The position numbers and the translations under genes were made by a program. Positions 1-7,512 of a stretch of DNA of 64,000 nucleotides are shown here, one piece after another (within the stretch, counting starts at the first letter, position 1; each line of letters begins with the position of its first letter). Below the pieces are notes generated by a model. That model saw only the letters and a program-made list of their open reading frames with translations, was not told the origin of the DNA and did not search any database. Source of the stretch: an uncultured Holdemania sp. (lineage in GTDB: Bacteria > Bacillota_I > Bacilli_A > Erysipelotrichales > Erysipelotrichaceae); the NCBI GenBank assembly GCA_904395815.1, contig CAJFOC010000023.1:27376-91375 (forward strand), written 5' to 3'.

Positions 1-1418
1 TGCTTCATATCCTTGATAATGGAGCTGCCATACATCAGCACCCCGCATTCAAAATGCAGATAATAGCTGCGATAATCCATATTGGTCGTTCCGCACAGTC
101 CGATTTCATCATCGCTGACAAACGATTTGGAATGCAGGAATCCCGGCGTGTATTCATAAATCCGCACCCCCGCTTTCAGTAACGGCTCATAATTGGCGCG
201 GGTAATCATGAATACCAGTTTCTTATCGGGAATGTGCGGCACGGTAATGCGCACGTCCACCCCGGATTTGGCCGCGATTTCCAGCGCCCGCTGCATCTCA
301 TAACCGATGATCAGATAAGGAGTGTGGATATAGACATACCGGCGGGCCTGATTGATGATGTTGAAATGCACGCTGGCGCCCACCGCTTCCTCATCGGTCG
401 GACTGTCGGAAAAGGGCTGAATATAGCCGTCGCTGCGAAAATGTTCATCCGGTTTAAATACCGGCCAGTAATCGTCATAGTTGCTGGCTGCCGCCGGATA
501 GGCAAAGTTCCAGAACTGCAGAAACATCACCGTCAGACTCCACACCGCCTCCCCTTTCAGCATGACCGCGGTGTCCTTCCAGTGACCGTATTTCTCATAG
601 GCGTTGATGTATTCGTCCGCCAGATTGATTCCTCCGACAAAGCCAACCTTGCCGTCAATGACGGTAATCTTGCGGTGATCGCGATTGTTCATTTCAATCG
701 CCAGTCGCGCCCGCAGCGGATTGAACACCGCGCAGCGGATGCCCAGCTTTTCCAGAATCCGGCGATAATTCGCCGGCAGTGTATAAACGCAGCCGGCATC
801 ATCGTACATGACGCGCACATCGACGCCCTGCTTCACCTTCTCAATCAGAATTTCCAGAATGGAATCCCACATGATGCCGTTATCCACAATAAAATATTCC
901 AGAAAGATGTACCGTTCCGCTTTTTTCAGTTCTTCCAGCATATGCCAGAACTTGTCCTCCCCGGTGCGGCAATACGTCACTTCCGTATGGGTATACACCG
1001 GAAAATAGGCGTTATCGGCTACATAGCGAAACTGTTTGACCGTCTGTTCATCCTGTTTGGCAATCTGCTGCAGCACTTTGGGATTCTGAATCAGCACCGG
1101 ATGAGTCCGCGCCGCCTCCGCCATCGCATCCTTGCGCAGCGCCTTGGGCATCTTGCGGCCGCCGAACATCAGATAAAACAGACCGCCAAACAACGGCAGC
1201 ACCAGCACCAGAAGAATCCAGGCCAGCTTGTAAGACGGATTTTCCTGCCGGTTCACAATGTAGACGACAAGAAACAGATTCAGAAAACGCAGAAAGTTAC
1301 TGAAAAAGCGGAAACCGGACAGACTGACCATGACGCCCATGATCAATCCCAGCTGCAGCAGAATCAGCACCGCTACGATAAACATCCGGTTGGACAGAAG
1401 ATTCAATAGCTTTTTCAT
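1..1418 (-). CDS. cls: Cardiolipin synthase, C-terminal end cut by window edge
   Basis: Phospholipase D superfamily enzyme that condenses two phosphatidylglycerols to cardiolipin in the membrane. The N terminus has two hydrophobic segments (roughly residues 13-50 and 65-90). Two HKD motifs are visible: HRKITVID near residue 247, followed by DGKVGFVGG, and HSKSFVSDD near residue 429, followed by the GTTNMDYRSY block. Both are complete, so the missing C-terminal residues are few. The start ATG overlaps the stop of the upstream PHP gene as ATGA, indicating translational coupling. Residues and order match bacterial ClsA-type synthases. Confidence 0.93.
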   Translation of the reverse strand, partial: MKKLLNLLSNRMFIVAVLILLQLGLIMGVMVSLSGFRFFSNFLRFLNLFLVVYIVNRQENPSYKLAWILLVLVLPLFGGLFYLMFGGRKMPKALRKDAMAEAARTHPVLIQNPKVLQQIAKQDEQTVKQFRYVADNAYFPVYTHTEVTYCRTGEDKFWHMLEELKKAERYIFLEYFIVDNGIMWDSILEILIEKVKQGVDVRVMYDDAGCVYTLPANYRRILEKLGIRCAVFNPLRARLAIEMNNRDHRKITVIDGKVGFVGGINLADEYINAYEKYGHWKDTAVMLKGEAVWSLTVMFLQFWNFAYPAAASNYDDYWPVFKPDEHFRSDGYIQPFSDSPTDEEAVGASVHFNIINQARRYVYIHTPYLIIGYEMQRALEIAAKSGVDVRITVPHIPDKKLVFMITRANYEPLLKAGVRIYEYTPGFLHSKSFVSDDEIGLCGTTNMDYRSYYLHFECGVLMYGSSIIKDMK

Positions 1419-2218
1419 CTCCGGGCTCCCTTTTTCAGCAGCGATTCATCCCACTGTTCCACCAGGCGCAATCCCTTCAGATCCACAAAAGAACGCACCA
1501 GCGCAATCCGCTCGGACATCAGGGTCAGCTGCTGCGGCGCATGCGCATCCATGCCGAACACCGCCCGGCAGTGAAAGTCCGCGGCAATACGCCAGAAATC
1601 ATTCCAGGGATAGGCATACCGTTTCCCCTGCGTCATCTGCCGCAAACCATAGCGGATTCCGTTCAGATTGATTTCCGCCGGCACATCCCAGGCAGCCAGC
1701 GCCCGGCAGATTCTGATGGAAGCCTGCTGACAGGCTTCAGACCAGTCCCCTCTTCCCAGCATGAAATAATCCGGATGAGCCAGCACGTCCACCAATCCCT
1801 GCGCCAGCGCCTCTTCAATCAGCTCCGCATACCGCAGCACTGCTTCATCGCTGCAGACGACGCCAAAATCCACGCCGCCCGGACCGTCGTAATGCTGTCC
1901 CAGAATCATCAGATCCGTTTCCTGCCGGCGCTGTTTCAGCTCCTTCAGACACTGGGGAAAATATTCAAATTCATAGCCGGAAAGAATCCGGAGCGAGCCC
2001 TGAAACTCCTGACGCAGACTTTGAATCGAGTTCAGATACCCTTCTCTTTCTTCCGGATTCATCCGATCACTGACATCACGCAGACAGGAAAACGGACAGT
2101 GATCGGTAAATCCCAGCACCTTCAGTCCGGCGCTGAGCGCGGCCTGGGCATATTCGCGATCCGTGCCCACCGCATGACGGCAGCGCGCAGTATGGGTATG
2201 AAGGTTAAAATCAGGCAT
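1415..2218 (-). CDS. PHP-family histidinol-phosphatase-like hydrolase
   Basis: PHP-domain metallophosphoesterase of the HisJ/HisK type (267 residues). The N-terminal metal motif NLHTHTARCRHA, the FTDHCPF block, the GYEFEY block and the LAHPDYF and GMDAHAP motifs are all present. HisJ proteins hydrolyse histidinol phosphate, but no other his gene is in the window, so the physiological substrate is uncertain. I chose the ATG at 2218 because GAGGAGGGA lies just upstream; an ATG six codons earlier has no such site. The gene overlaps the cls start by 4 bp. A TATAAT box lies at 2242-2247. Confidence 0.85.
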   Translation of the reverse strand: MPDFNLHTHTARCRHAVGTDREYAQAALSAGLKVLGFTDHCPFSCLRDVSDRMNPEEREGYLNSIQSLRQEFQGSLRILSGYEFEYFPQCLKELKQRRQETDLMILGQHYDGPGGVDFGVVCSDEAVLRYAELIEEALAQGLVDVLAHPDYFMLGRGDWSEACQQASIRICRALAAWDVPAEINLNGIRYGLRQMTQGKRYAYPWNDFWRIAADFHCRAVFGMDAHAPQQLTLMSERIALVRSFVDLKGLRLVEQWDESLLKKGARR

Positions 2219-2241
2219 ATTCTCCCTCCTCAACATGTCCT

Positions 2242-2247
2242 ATTATA
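2242..2247 (-). promoter_or_regulatory. Probable -10 box (TATAAT) of the PHP-cls operon
   Basis: Perfect TATAAT on the minus strand, 24 bp upstream of the chosen PHP start. The -35 region (TGCAAT with a 16-bp spacer) is poor. Confidence 0.5.
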
Positions 2248-2302
2248 GCGAAATCACCGCGGCATTGCATCTACCAGTTATCGCCTGCCGCTCAAATCAA
2301 CA

Positions 2303-2319
2303 GCCGGGATATTCCCGGC
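2303..2319 (-). terminator. Stem-loop after the GNAT gene
   Basis: GCCGGGA/TCCCGGC stem with a 3-nt loop, 4 bp after the acetyltransferase stop and followed by a T-containing tract on the minus strand. Probable intrinsic terminator; the T-run is imperfect. Confidence 0.55.
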
Positions 2320-2322
2320 CGC

Positions 2323-2784
2323 TTACAGTTGAAATTCAAAGATGCATTTTTCCACATCGCCATACCGCACCAGATAATGATCCTGCGGAATCCTGACGAT
2401 TTCCTTCAGCGTTCCGCCCAGATGTTCCAGCGTTCTGCGCGAGGGCAGATTGTCCGGATTGCACGTAATGATCAGCGATGACATGCCATATTTTTCACGG
2501 GCCAGCTGAAACAGAATCCGGCACGCCTTCAGCGCGGTATGATGTCCCCGATAGGGCGGATAAACCGTGTAGCCGACCTGCCCGGCATAATACAGCTCCT
2601 CGTTCATCCCCAGCCGCAGATCACAGCGGCCAATCGCCGTCAGACTGCCATGACGGCGGATTTCAAAGACGACCGAAGGGATGCCGTCCCCGGCATCCGC
2701 CGCCTTGATGTCCATGACTTTAACGAGGTCAATCTCTCCATCCGTCAGGATTTCCCTGCGCAGCAGCCGGCTGATCATTCCCAT
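2323..2784 (-). CDS. GNAT-family N-acetyltransferase
   Basis: Predicted acyltransferase of 153 residues. The region VGYTVYPPYRGHHTALKA is a GNAT acetyl-CoA-binding motif A variant, followed by the typical C-terminal CNPDNLPSRRTLEHLGG block seen in RimJ/RimL-like enzymes. The substrate cannot be read from sequence. The frame stays open further upstream, but ATG 2784 has AGGGG eight bases before it and starts 4 bp after the glutaredoxin-like stop, so I take it as the start and the two genes as one operon. Confidence 0.85.
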   Translation of the reverse strand: MGMISRLLRREILTDGEIDLVKVMDIKAADAGDGIPSVVFEIRRHGSLTAIGRCDLRLGMNEELYYAGQVGYTVYPPYRGHHTALKACRILFQLAREKYGMSSLIITCNPDNLPSRRTLEHLGGTLKEIVRIPQDHYLVRYGDVEKCIFEFQL

Positions 2785-2788
2785 CGGA

Positions 2789-3052
2789 TTACCCCTGAAC
2801 CGCTTCTTCAAGCAGCTGACGGATCTGTTCTTCCTGCAGCGCGCCTTCCAGCTTCTTCTGGCTGCCCAGATAAAAGGTCGGAACATAATAATAATCGGCC
2901 TTGTCCGCCAGTTCCGGCTGTTTCGCTTCGTCAATGATCGTCACCGAAAGCGCCCCATAGCGCGGATCCGATTCCATCAGGGCTTTCAGCTGTTTTCTCG
3001 CCCGGATGCAGTACGGGCAGTTCTCCAGAACAAACATCGTAATCTTCTCCAT
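2789..3052 (-). CDS. Small glutaredoxin/thioredoxin-fold protein
   Basis: An 87-residue thiol oxidoreductase-like protein. CPYC at residues 12-15 is the glutaredoxin redox motif, and VPT (cis-proline loop) lies near residue 58. Length fits a minimal glutaredoxin. A good site (GGAAGGTGA) precedes the ATG, and a promoter fit (TTGTTT, 17 bp, TAAACT) lies just upstream. It is first in an operon with the GNAT gene. Substrate or partner unknown. Confidence 0.85.
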   Translation of the reverse strand: MEKITMFVLENCPYCIRARKQLKALMESDPRYGALSVTIIDEAKQPELADKADYYYVPTFYLGSQKKLEGALQEEQIRQLLEEAVQG

Positions 3053-3074
3053 CAGAGCTCACCTTCCTTTTATC

Positions 3075-3103
3075 AGTTTACCAGATTCTTCCAGCGGAAA
3101 CAA
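3075..3103 (-). promoter_or_regulatory. Promoter of the glutaredoxin-GNAT operon
   Basis: Minus-strand TTGTTT (3098-3103), 17-bp spacer, TAAACT (3075-3080), placing a start site about 15 bp before the ribosome binding site. Confidence 0.6.
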
Positions 3104-3141
3104 CGGCTTTGATCTGTCAGTTTTCGACACCCTGCGTCATT

Positions 3142-4692
3142 TCAGTCAGCCATCAGGTTGTTGCCGGACAACAGCGGACAGGCAGCCAGAAGCAATACCA
3201 GTCCCGCCAGCAGATTGACGGACAACGCCGCCAGATTCAGCCAGAAAGCGCCACATCCGGCGAGCATCAGAAAGATCATCAGCACTCCGGAAGGAATGGC
3301 GGCGATCACGGCGACCGTGATTTTGATCAGCTGTTCCATCAGCATCGTCGAACGGCTTTTCAGAATGCGCAGACAGAACAGCGAAGCGCACAGAAACAGC
3401 CAGCTGTATCCAAACAAAAGCAGCGCGCTGCCGGCGACCTCGCCCCATCCCACGCCAAAGATCAGCGGACAGAGAATCAAGGAGGCGACGACGACCGCCG
3501 ACATATGCAGCATCGAAGGCACCGTCAGCGCCAGCATCTTCTTCAGCCGCCGCTCCGGTATCAGATACAGATAAAAGACTCTGAGATCCCGTGAAATCTG
3601 ATCGGTAGTGGCGCTGGTAAAAATCACGATCAGGATGAAAAACTGATAGAAATCATATCCCTGTCCCATCCAGCTGATTCCCAGATACAGTGCGATCAGC
3701 ACGATCTCCTGCAGACTGAGCAGCCGTCGGGTTTTGCGCAGGATCAGCAGATTTTTCGAGATCAGCGCGGCGGCGCCGGCGCCAAAAGAGAACCGACCCA
3801 CCGCATGGATTTTTTCCTGCGTACCATTCTGGCTCTGACCCCGGCGCATTTTCTGGCGCAGATCACTGATCCACTCCGCATCCTGCATCGCCTTCTCATA
3901 AAAATCGCCCTTCACATTGAGGATCATCCACGTCAGCCCGCCGCACAGCGCCAAAGTCGCGCCCAGTCCTGCTATGCAGAACAGCAGATTGCCTTCCACC
4001 AGGCTGACCAGCGCCGTCTTGCACCAGCCGAAAACCGGAATCCAGTTGAACAGCGGATCAGAGACAAACCGGATCAGCACCGTTTCCATCGAACCGCCTG
4101 CCGCCACGTTGCGCAAGGCGATCAACGCGATTGCCAGCAGCAGCGCCGCCAGTAACCCCAGCTTCACCTTCCGGGCATGAGGATTCACCATTTCCCAGAA
4201 ATAAAACCAGGTGATCAGAGCGAATACGAAATAAAACATCAGCAGACTGCCGGCAATCAGCGCCATGACCAGTCCCGGGGTCAGCACGACGTTCACACTC
4301 ATCAGAAGCAGCATGTACAGCACTGCGATAACCGCGTACAACAGACTGCCCTGAACCGTCTGCACCAATAGAAATCCCAGTGTCTGACGGCGGGTAAACG
4401 GTCCGGCAAAAATAAACTGCGCATCGTCGCGGGTAACGATGGCCGTGCGCTTCTGCAGGATCATCACCGTCAGCAGAAGCAACAGATACCCGCAATACAG
4501 CATCATCCAGCCGCTGACAGACTGAACGTTCATCAAGGCGGACAGCTGTTGCTGCTGCTGGGATACCGATACCATCAGAAATATGAAAAACGCGATACCC
4601 AACAGCGTCAGAATGGCCGAGGACGGACGGGAAAAGATTTTGCGGACCATCGCCTTCTGCTTGATTAAAAACAGATAAACCAGCGCCTTCAT
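3142..4692 (-). CDS. ABC exporter membrane protein
   Basis: Polytopic membrane protein of about 516 residues with some ten hydrophobic helices, a charged cytoplasmic loop in the middle (residues about 255-300) and little extracellular sequence. Arrangement and length fit the putative ABC exporter permeases that pair with a lone ATPase. The ATG at 4692 overlaps the upstream ATPase stop as ATGA; a start seven codons earlier would lie inside the ATPase gene and lacks this coupling. Cargo unknown. Confidence 0.8.
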   Translation of the reverse strand: MKALVYLFLIKQKAMVRKIFSRPSSAILTLLGIAFFIFLMVSVSQQQQQLSALMNVQSVSGWMMLYCGYLLLLLTVMILQKRTAIVTRDDAQFIFAGPFTRRQTLGFLLVQTVQGSLLYAVIAVLYMLLLMSVNVVLTPGLVMALIAGSLLMFYFVFALITWFYFWEMVNPHARKVKLGLLAALLLAIALIALRNVAAGGSMETVLIRFVSDPLFNWIPVFGWCKTALVSLVEGNLLFCIAGLGATLALCGGLTWMILNVKGDFYEKAMQDAEWISDLRQKMRRGQSQNGTQEKIHAVGRFSFGAGAAALISKNLLILRKTRRLLSLQEIVLIALYLGISWMGQGYDFYQFFILIVIFTSATTDQISRDLRVFYLYLIPERRLKKMLALTVPSMLHMSAVVVASLILCPLIFGVGWGEVAGSALLLFGYSWLFLCASLFCLRILKSRSTMLMEQLIKITVAVIAAIPSGVLMIFLMLAGCGAFWLNLAALSVNLLAGLVLLLAACPLLSGNNLMAD

Positions 4693-5387
4693 CCCTGTTC
4701 CCCCTGCGTGCATTCAAAAAACAGCTGCTTCAGCGAAGTGTCCCCCAGCTCCTGCCGGCTGACGCTGCGGACAATCTGACCGTGATCCAGAATGTAGGCC
4801 GTATCCCACAGCGATTCAAACATATCGATGATATGCGTCGAAATCAGGATGCTTTTGCCCTGTTCACGCAATTCCTGCAACAGCTGCAGCACCGACTCGA
4901 TCGCCGCCGGATCCAGGCCGATCATCGGCTCGTCGATCAGGATCGAATCCGGATCCGTCAGTAACGCCAGCACCATCGACAGCTTCTGCGACATACCCTT
5001 GGACAGCTCGCGGGCCGTCTTTTTCTTCTTGTCGCTCAGCTCAAAACGTTCCAGCAGCGCCTGCGCCCGCTGTTCTCCCTGGGGCGCGCGGTACGCTTTG
5101 GCAATGAAACGGATATGCTCCTCCACCGTCAGCTGTTCGTAAAGCACCGGCGCCTCCGGAATATAACCGAAACGCTGCTTGGCCTTGACCGACGTGTTGC
5201 TGAACCCATCGATCAGAATCTGGCCATCGTAGCTCAGCAAGCCGGCGATACTTTTGATCGTCGTCGACTTGCCGGCGCCATTGGGCCCCAGAAGAATCGT
5301 AATCCGGCCATTCGCGGCGATCATCGACACATCGTCGACGGCCTTGAAATGACCATATTTTTTGGTGAGATGACTGACCTCAAACAT
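4689..5387 (-). CDS. ABC transporter ATP-binding protein
   Basis: ATPase subunit of 232 residues for the adjacent permease. Walker A GPNGAGKST near residue 34, signature LSKGMSQ, Walker B ILIDEP followed by MIGLDP, and H-loop STHI are all present. The variant signature (LSKGMSQ instead of LSGGQ) is common in exporters of the CcmA/NatA type. AAGGGGGA precedes the ATG. An inverted repeat at 5409-5424 lies in the promoter region, suggesting control by a TetR-like repressor; the neighbouring TetR gene is broken. Confidence 0.92.
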   Translation of the reverse strand: MFEVSHLTKKYGHFKAVDDVSMIAANGRITILLGPNGAGKSTTIKSIAGLLSYDGQILIDGFSNTSVKAKQRFGYIPEAPVLYEQLTVEEHIRFIAKAYRAPQGEQRAQALLERFELSDKKKKTARELSKGMSQKLSMVLALLTDPDSILIDEPMIGLDPAAIESVLQLLQELREQGKSILISTHIIDMFESLWDTAYILDHGQIVRSVSRQELGDTSLKQLFFECTQGEQG

Positions 5388-5408
5388 GAAAATCCCCCTT
5401 TTTTTTCT

Positions 5409-5424
5409 TACGATTCTTATCGTA
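5409..5424. promoter_or_regulatory. Inverted repeat, candidate operator of the ABC exporter
   Basis: TACGAT-TCTT-ATCGTA is a perfect 6-4-6 inverted repeat 22-37 bp upstream of the ATPase start, in the AT-rich promoter segment. Position and form fit a TetR-type operator. The proposed repressor is inferred only from the adjacent decayed TetR gene. Confidence 0.45.
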
Positions 5425-5486
5425 TCATATTTTTCTTATTTTATTTATTAAGATTTGGTAAAGAACCGCTTTTCTTTTTCACGGCT

Positions 5487-5949
5487 TCATGACGGCTCTG
5501 TTTCTTCGGCTGACGAGGTCTGTTCACCGATCATTTCAGCCATTCCCCCGCAGATCAGCCGCTGAGCCGGATCGATCAGCTCCTACAGCGGCAATTTTTC
5601 GCCATCCGCCACCCATTGCCGGTAAAGAATGGTCGTATTGGCTCCAACATAGGCGAAAACCAGACTTTCCGCGGCCTCGCTCAGACCGAAGACGCCCCGG
5701 TTGGTTTTTCGCCGGTAGTCCATGACCGCCTTGTTGATTCTCGCCCAGACCGGCTGATCACTGCCGCTGCTGCAGCAGATCATCCAGCCCGGTGTAATGA
5801 GAATAAAAGGTTTTGCGGTTGATCCGGGCGCGGCGGGCCAGCTCCTTGACCGTAATCTGATCGTAATCCATTTCGCAGATCATCGTCTGAAACACATCCC
5901 GGATCGCCTCGCGGGTTTTGACGACCCGCAGATCCTCTCTGTCCTTCAC
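5487..5949 (-). pseudogene. Decayed TetR-family regulator
   Basis: A GTG start (GGAGG eight bases upstream) opens a normal TetR N terminus of 63 codons with the helix-turn-helix ITVKELARRARINRKTFYSHY, then a stop. The C-terminal half (MDYRRKTNRGVFG, then SLVFAYVGANTTILYRQWV) continues in another frame, meets an in-frame TAG where a CAG codon would fit, and then runs open to a TGA at 5487. About 40 residues expected in the middle are missing. So one frameshift with probable deletion plus one nonsense codon inactivate it. It probably once controlled the adjacent exporter. Confidence 0.8.
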
Positions 5950-5982
5950 AAGGCATCCCTCCTTCAGTCTCCGTTATAAATT

Positions 5983-5999
5983 GGGACTATTATAATCCC
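5983..5999. promoter_or_regulatory. Near-palindrome upstream of the TetR remnant
   Basis: GGGACTATTATAATCCC, an inverted repeat containing a TATAAT-like -10 box, 34-50 bp upstream of the GTG start. Could be an autoregulatory operator of the dead gene. Confidence 0.35.
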
Positions 6000-6059
6000 G
6001 ATGATCAGAAAAATGCAACACGTGAGGAATCCTTCTCACCTGTTTCTCAAAAAGCGGAA

Positions 6060-6122
6060 AAAAACAGAGATTTCCTCCAGTCAGCTGTCTGCTGCCGTGG
6101 CAACCGGATCATCTCTGTTTTT
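6060..6122 (-). terminator. Long stem-loop terminator after the DUF1361-like gene
   Basis: AAAAACAGAGAT and ATCTCTGTTTTT form a 12-bp stem around a loop of about 38 bases that itself contains short repeats. The T-rich arm lies downstream on the minus strand. The same arms would also act on plus-strand transcripts. Confidence 0.5.
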
Positions 6123-6141
6123 AGCGTTATCCTCAAAACGA

Positions 6142-6813
6142 TCAGCCGGCGTTTCGTCCTGTGCGCATCACCTGTTCGAACACAAACAGCGCAAACCCGA
6201 AAAAAGCCGCCAGCATGACTGAAAACAGTACGGTAAAGCGATCGATATTCTGCAATAACAGCGGAATCAGTTCACGCGGCCGCAGCACATCCCAGGTATT
6301 CAGCCGCAGAAACCTCCCGATATAGACGCCATAGCCGCACAGAAGAGAAATGACCGTCAGCCACAGTCCGTCAAACAGCGGATATTTCTTCCACTTGACC
6401 GCCTGATGAATCAGCGCGGTGGAAAACAATCCGTCCACCAGCGCCAGAAAAATCCCGCCTGCGATGTAAACCAGCTGAATCCAGCCGGACAGGCTTTGCA
6501 GATACACTCCGTTGCCGCCGATCAGCTGCGATCCCTGCAGGTGGATCAGATCTGTTACCATGTAGCAGGAATTCGGCAGAAATAACAGCCATACCAGCGC
6601 CAGAAACAGAGAACACGGCCCCCAGTGTCCGCGCCGGGCGCTCAGCCAGACCGCCGGCAGCGCCAGCATTACCGGAACAAACGCCAGAAACAGATTCCAC
6701 CACAGCCAGCGCAGATTCAGCGCAACCCCCGCTTCTCGAAACAGCCATCCGGCCGCAAGATACACCCCGTGAATCAATACGATGCCCGCCGCGCATTTCA
6801 GATTTCTGTGCAT
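6142..6813 (-). CDS. DUF1361-like multi-pass membrane protein
   Basis: A 223-residue integral membrane protein with about six to seven hydrophobic helices. The FLPNSCYMVTDLIHL stretch matches the conserved FLPN...VTDLIH block of DUF1361 proteins. Function unknown for the family. The ATG at 6813 has an excellent GGAGGTGAT site; the open frame extends 34 codons further but lacks a binding site there. TATAAT at 6836-6841 gives it its own promoter. Confidence 0.75.
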   Translation of the reverse strand: MHRNLKCAAGIVLIHGVYLAAGWLFREAGVALNLRWLWWNLFLAFVPVMLALPAVWLSARRGHWGPCSLFLALVWLLFLPNSCYMVTDLIHLQGSQLIGGNGVYLQSLSGWIQLVYIAGGIFLALVDGLFSTALIHQAVKWKKYPLFDGLWLTVISLLCGYGVYIGRFLRLNTWDVLRPRELIPLLLQNIDRFTVLFSVMLAAFFGFALFVFEQVMRTGRNAG

Positions 6814-6835
6814 TCCATCACCTCCGGTTTCCGAT

Positions 6836-6841
6836 ATTATA
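6836..6841 (-). promoter_or_regulatory. -10 box (TATAAT) of the DUF1361-like gene
   Basis: Perfect TATAAT immediately upstream of the GGAGGTGAT site. The spacer contains an AGCGC/GCGCT inverted repeat; the -35 box is weak. Confidence 0.5.
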
Positions 6842-6900
6842 GCGCAGCCCGCCGCGCTTTTTTTTAAGTTTTTCTTACAGAACCCTGAATAAACAGCGAA

Positions 6901-6928
6901 GGGAATTTCCGTCAATTCGGAAATTCCC
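6901..6928 (-). terminator. Hairpin between the lipoprotein and DUF1361-like genes
   Basis: GGGAATTTCC / GGAAATTCCC is a perfect 10-bp stem with an 8-base loop, 12 bp after the lipoprotein stop. The downstream T-run is weak, so termination efficiency is uncertain. Confidence 0.45.
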
Positions 6929-6939
6929 CTTTCTTACTG

Positions 6940-7512
6940 TCATACAAGTTTTCTGAACATTTCGCGGTAAATATCCTTCAGCTCGTTTTTCTGCGCTTCC
7001 GTCATGTTTCCCTGACTTGGACTGTAGGATTCCACCGTGCTCAGATGATCGCCGACCACCTTGCCGTTTTTCACCACGAACACCTGCGGAACATAGAATA
7101 CCGCTTCTCCGTCTTCATGCTGCAGATAATCGTCAACATAGCTGATCAGCGTGTTGTAGACTTCTTCCGTATTGCCATCATCGCTGTACATATCCACATA
7201 GTAGATCGTCAATCCCAGCTCGGCAGCGACTTCATTCATCACCGGCACCGCCTGAGTACACCAGGCACAGCTGGAATATCCGTAATAAAGAATACCGCTG
7301 CCGCCTTCGGCAAACAGCCGGTTCGCTTCCTTCATCGTCAGCTTGCGGAACTGATGATCCGCGACGTTGAACCCCTGATACACGCTCATGTCCACATCCG
7401 TCGTCACCAGATCGTCAAGATAAACCGCTTCCGAGTTATCCTGCTGACTGCAGCCGGCCCATGTCAGAAGACAGACCAGCGCCGCGATGGAAATCAGTAA
7501 TCTCTTTTTCAT
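6940..7512 (-). CDS. Thioredoxin-like lipoprotein with CAWC motif
   Basis: About 190 residues. The signal peptide MKKRLLISIAALVCLL ends in a lipobox TWAGC, so the protein is probably anchored on the outer face of the membrane. The mature part has CAWC in GYSSCAWCTQAVP and a cis-proline loop YVPQVFVV, the pattern of a thioredoxin-fold disulfide reductase or carrier. The ATG at 7512 lies six bases after AGGAGG and overlaps the stop of the upstream ABC-F gene (ATGA), so both are translated together. Why they are linked is unclear. Confidence 0.82.
   Translation of the reverse strand: MKKRLLISIAALVCLLTWAGCSQQDNSEAVYLDDLVTTDVDMSVYQGFNVADHQFRKLTMKEANRLFAEGGSGILYYGYSSCAWCTQAVPVMNEVAAELGLTIYYVDMYSDDGNTEEVYNTLISYVDDYLQHEDGEAVFYVPQVFVVKNGKVVGDHLSTVESYSPSQGNMTEAQKNELKDIYREMFRKLV

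Noticed and set aside
6901..6928. Perfect 10-bp hairpin as an IS terminal repeat
   Set aside because: No second copy or transposase nearby; position just after a stop codon fits a terminator better.
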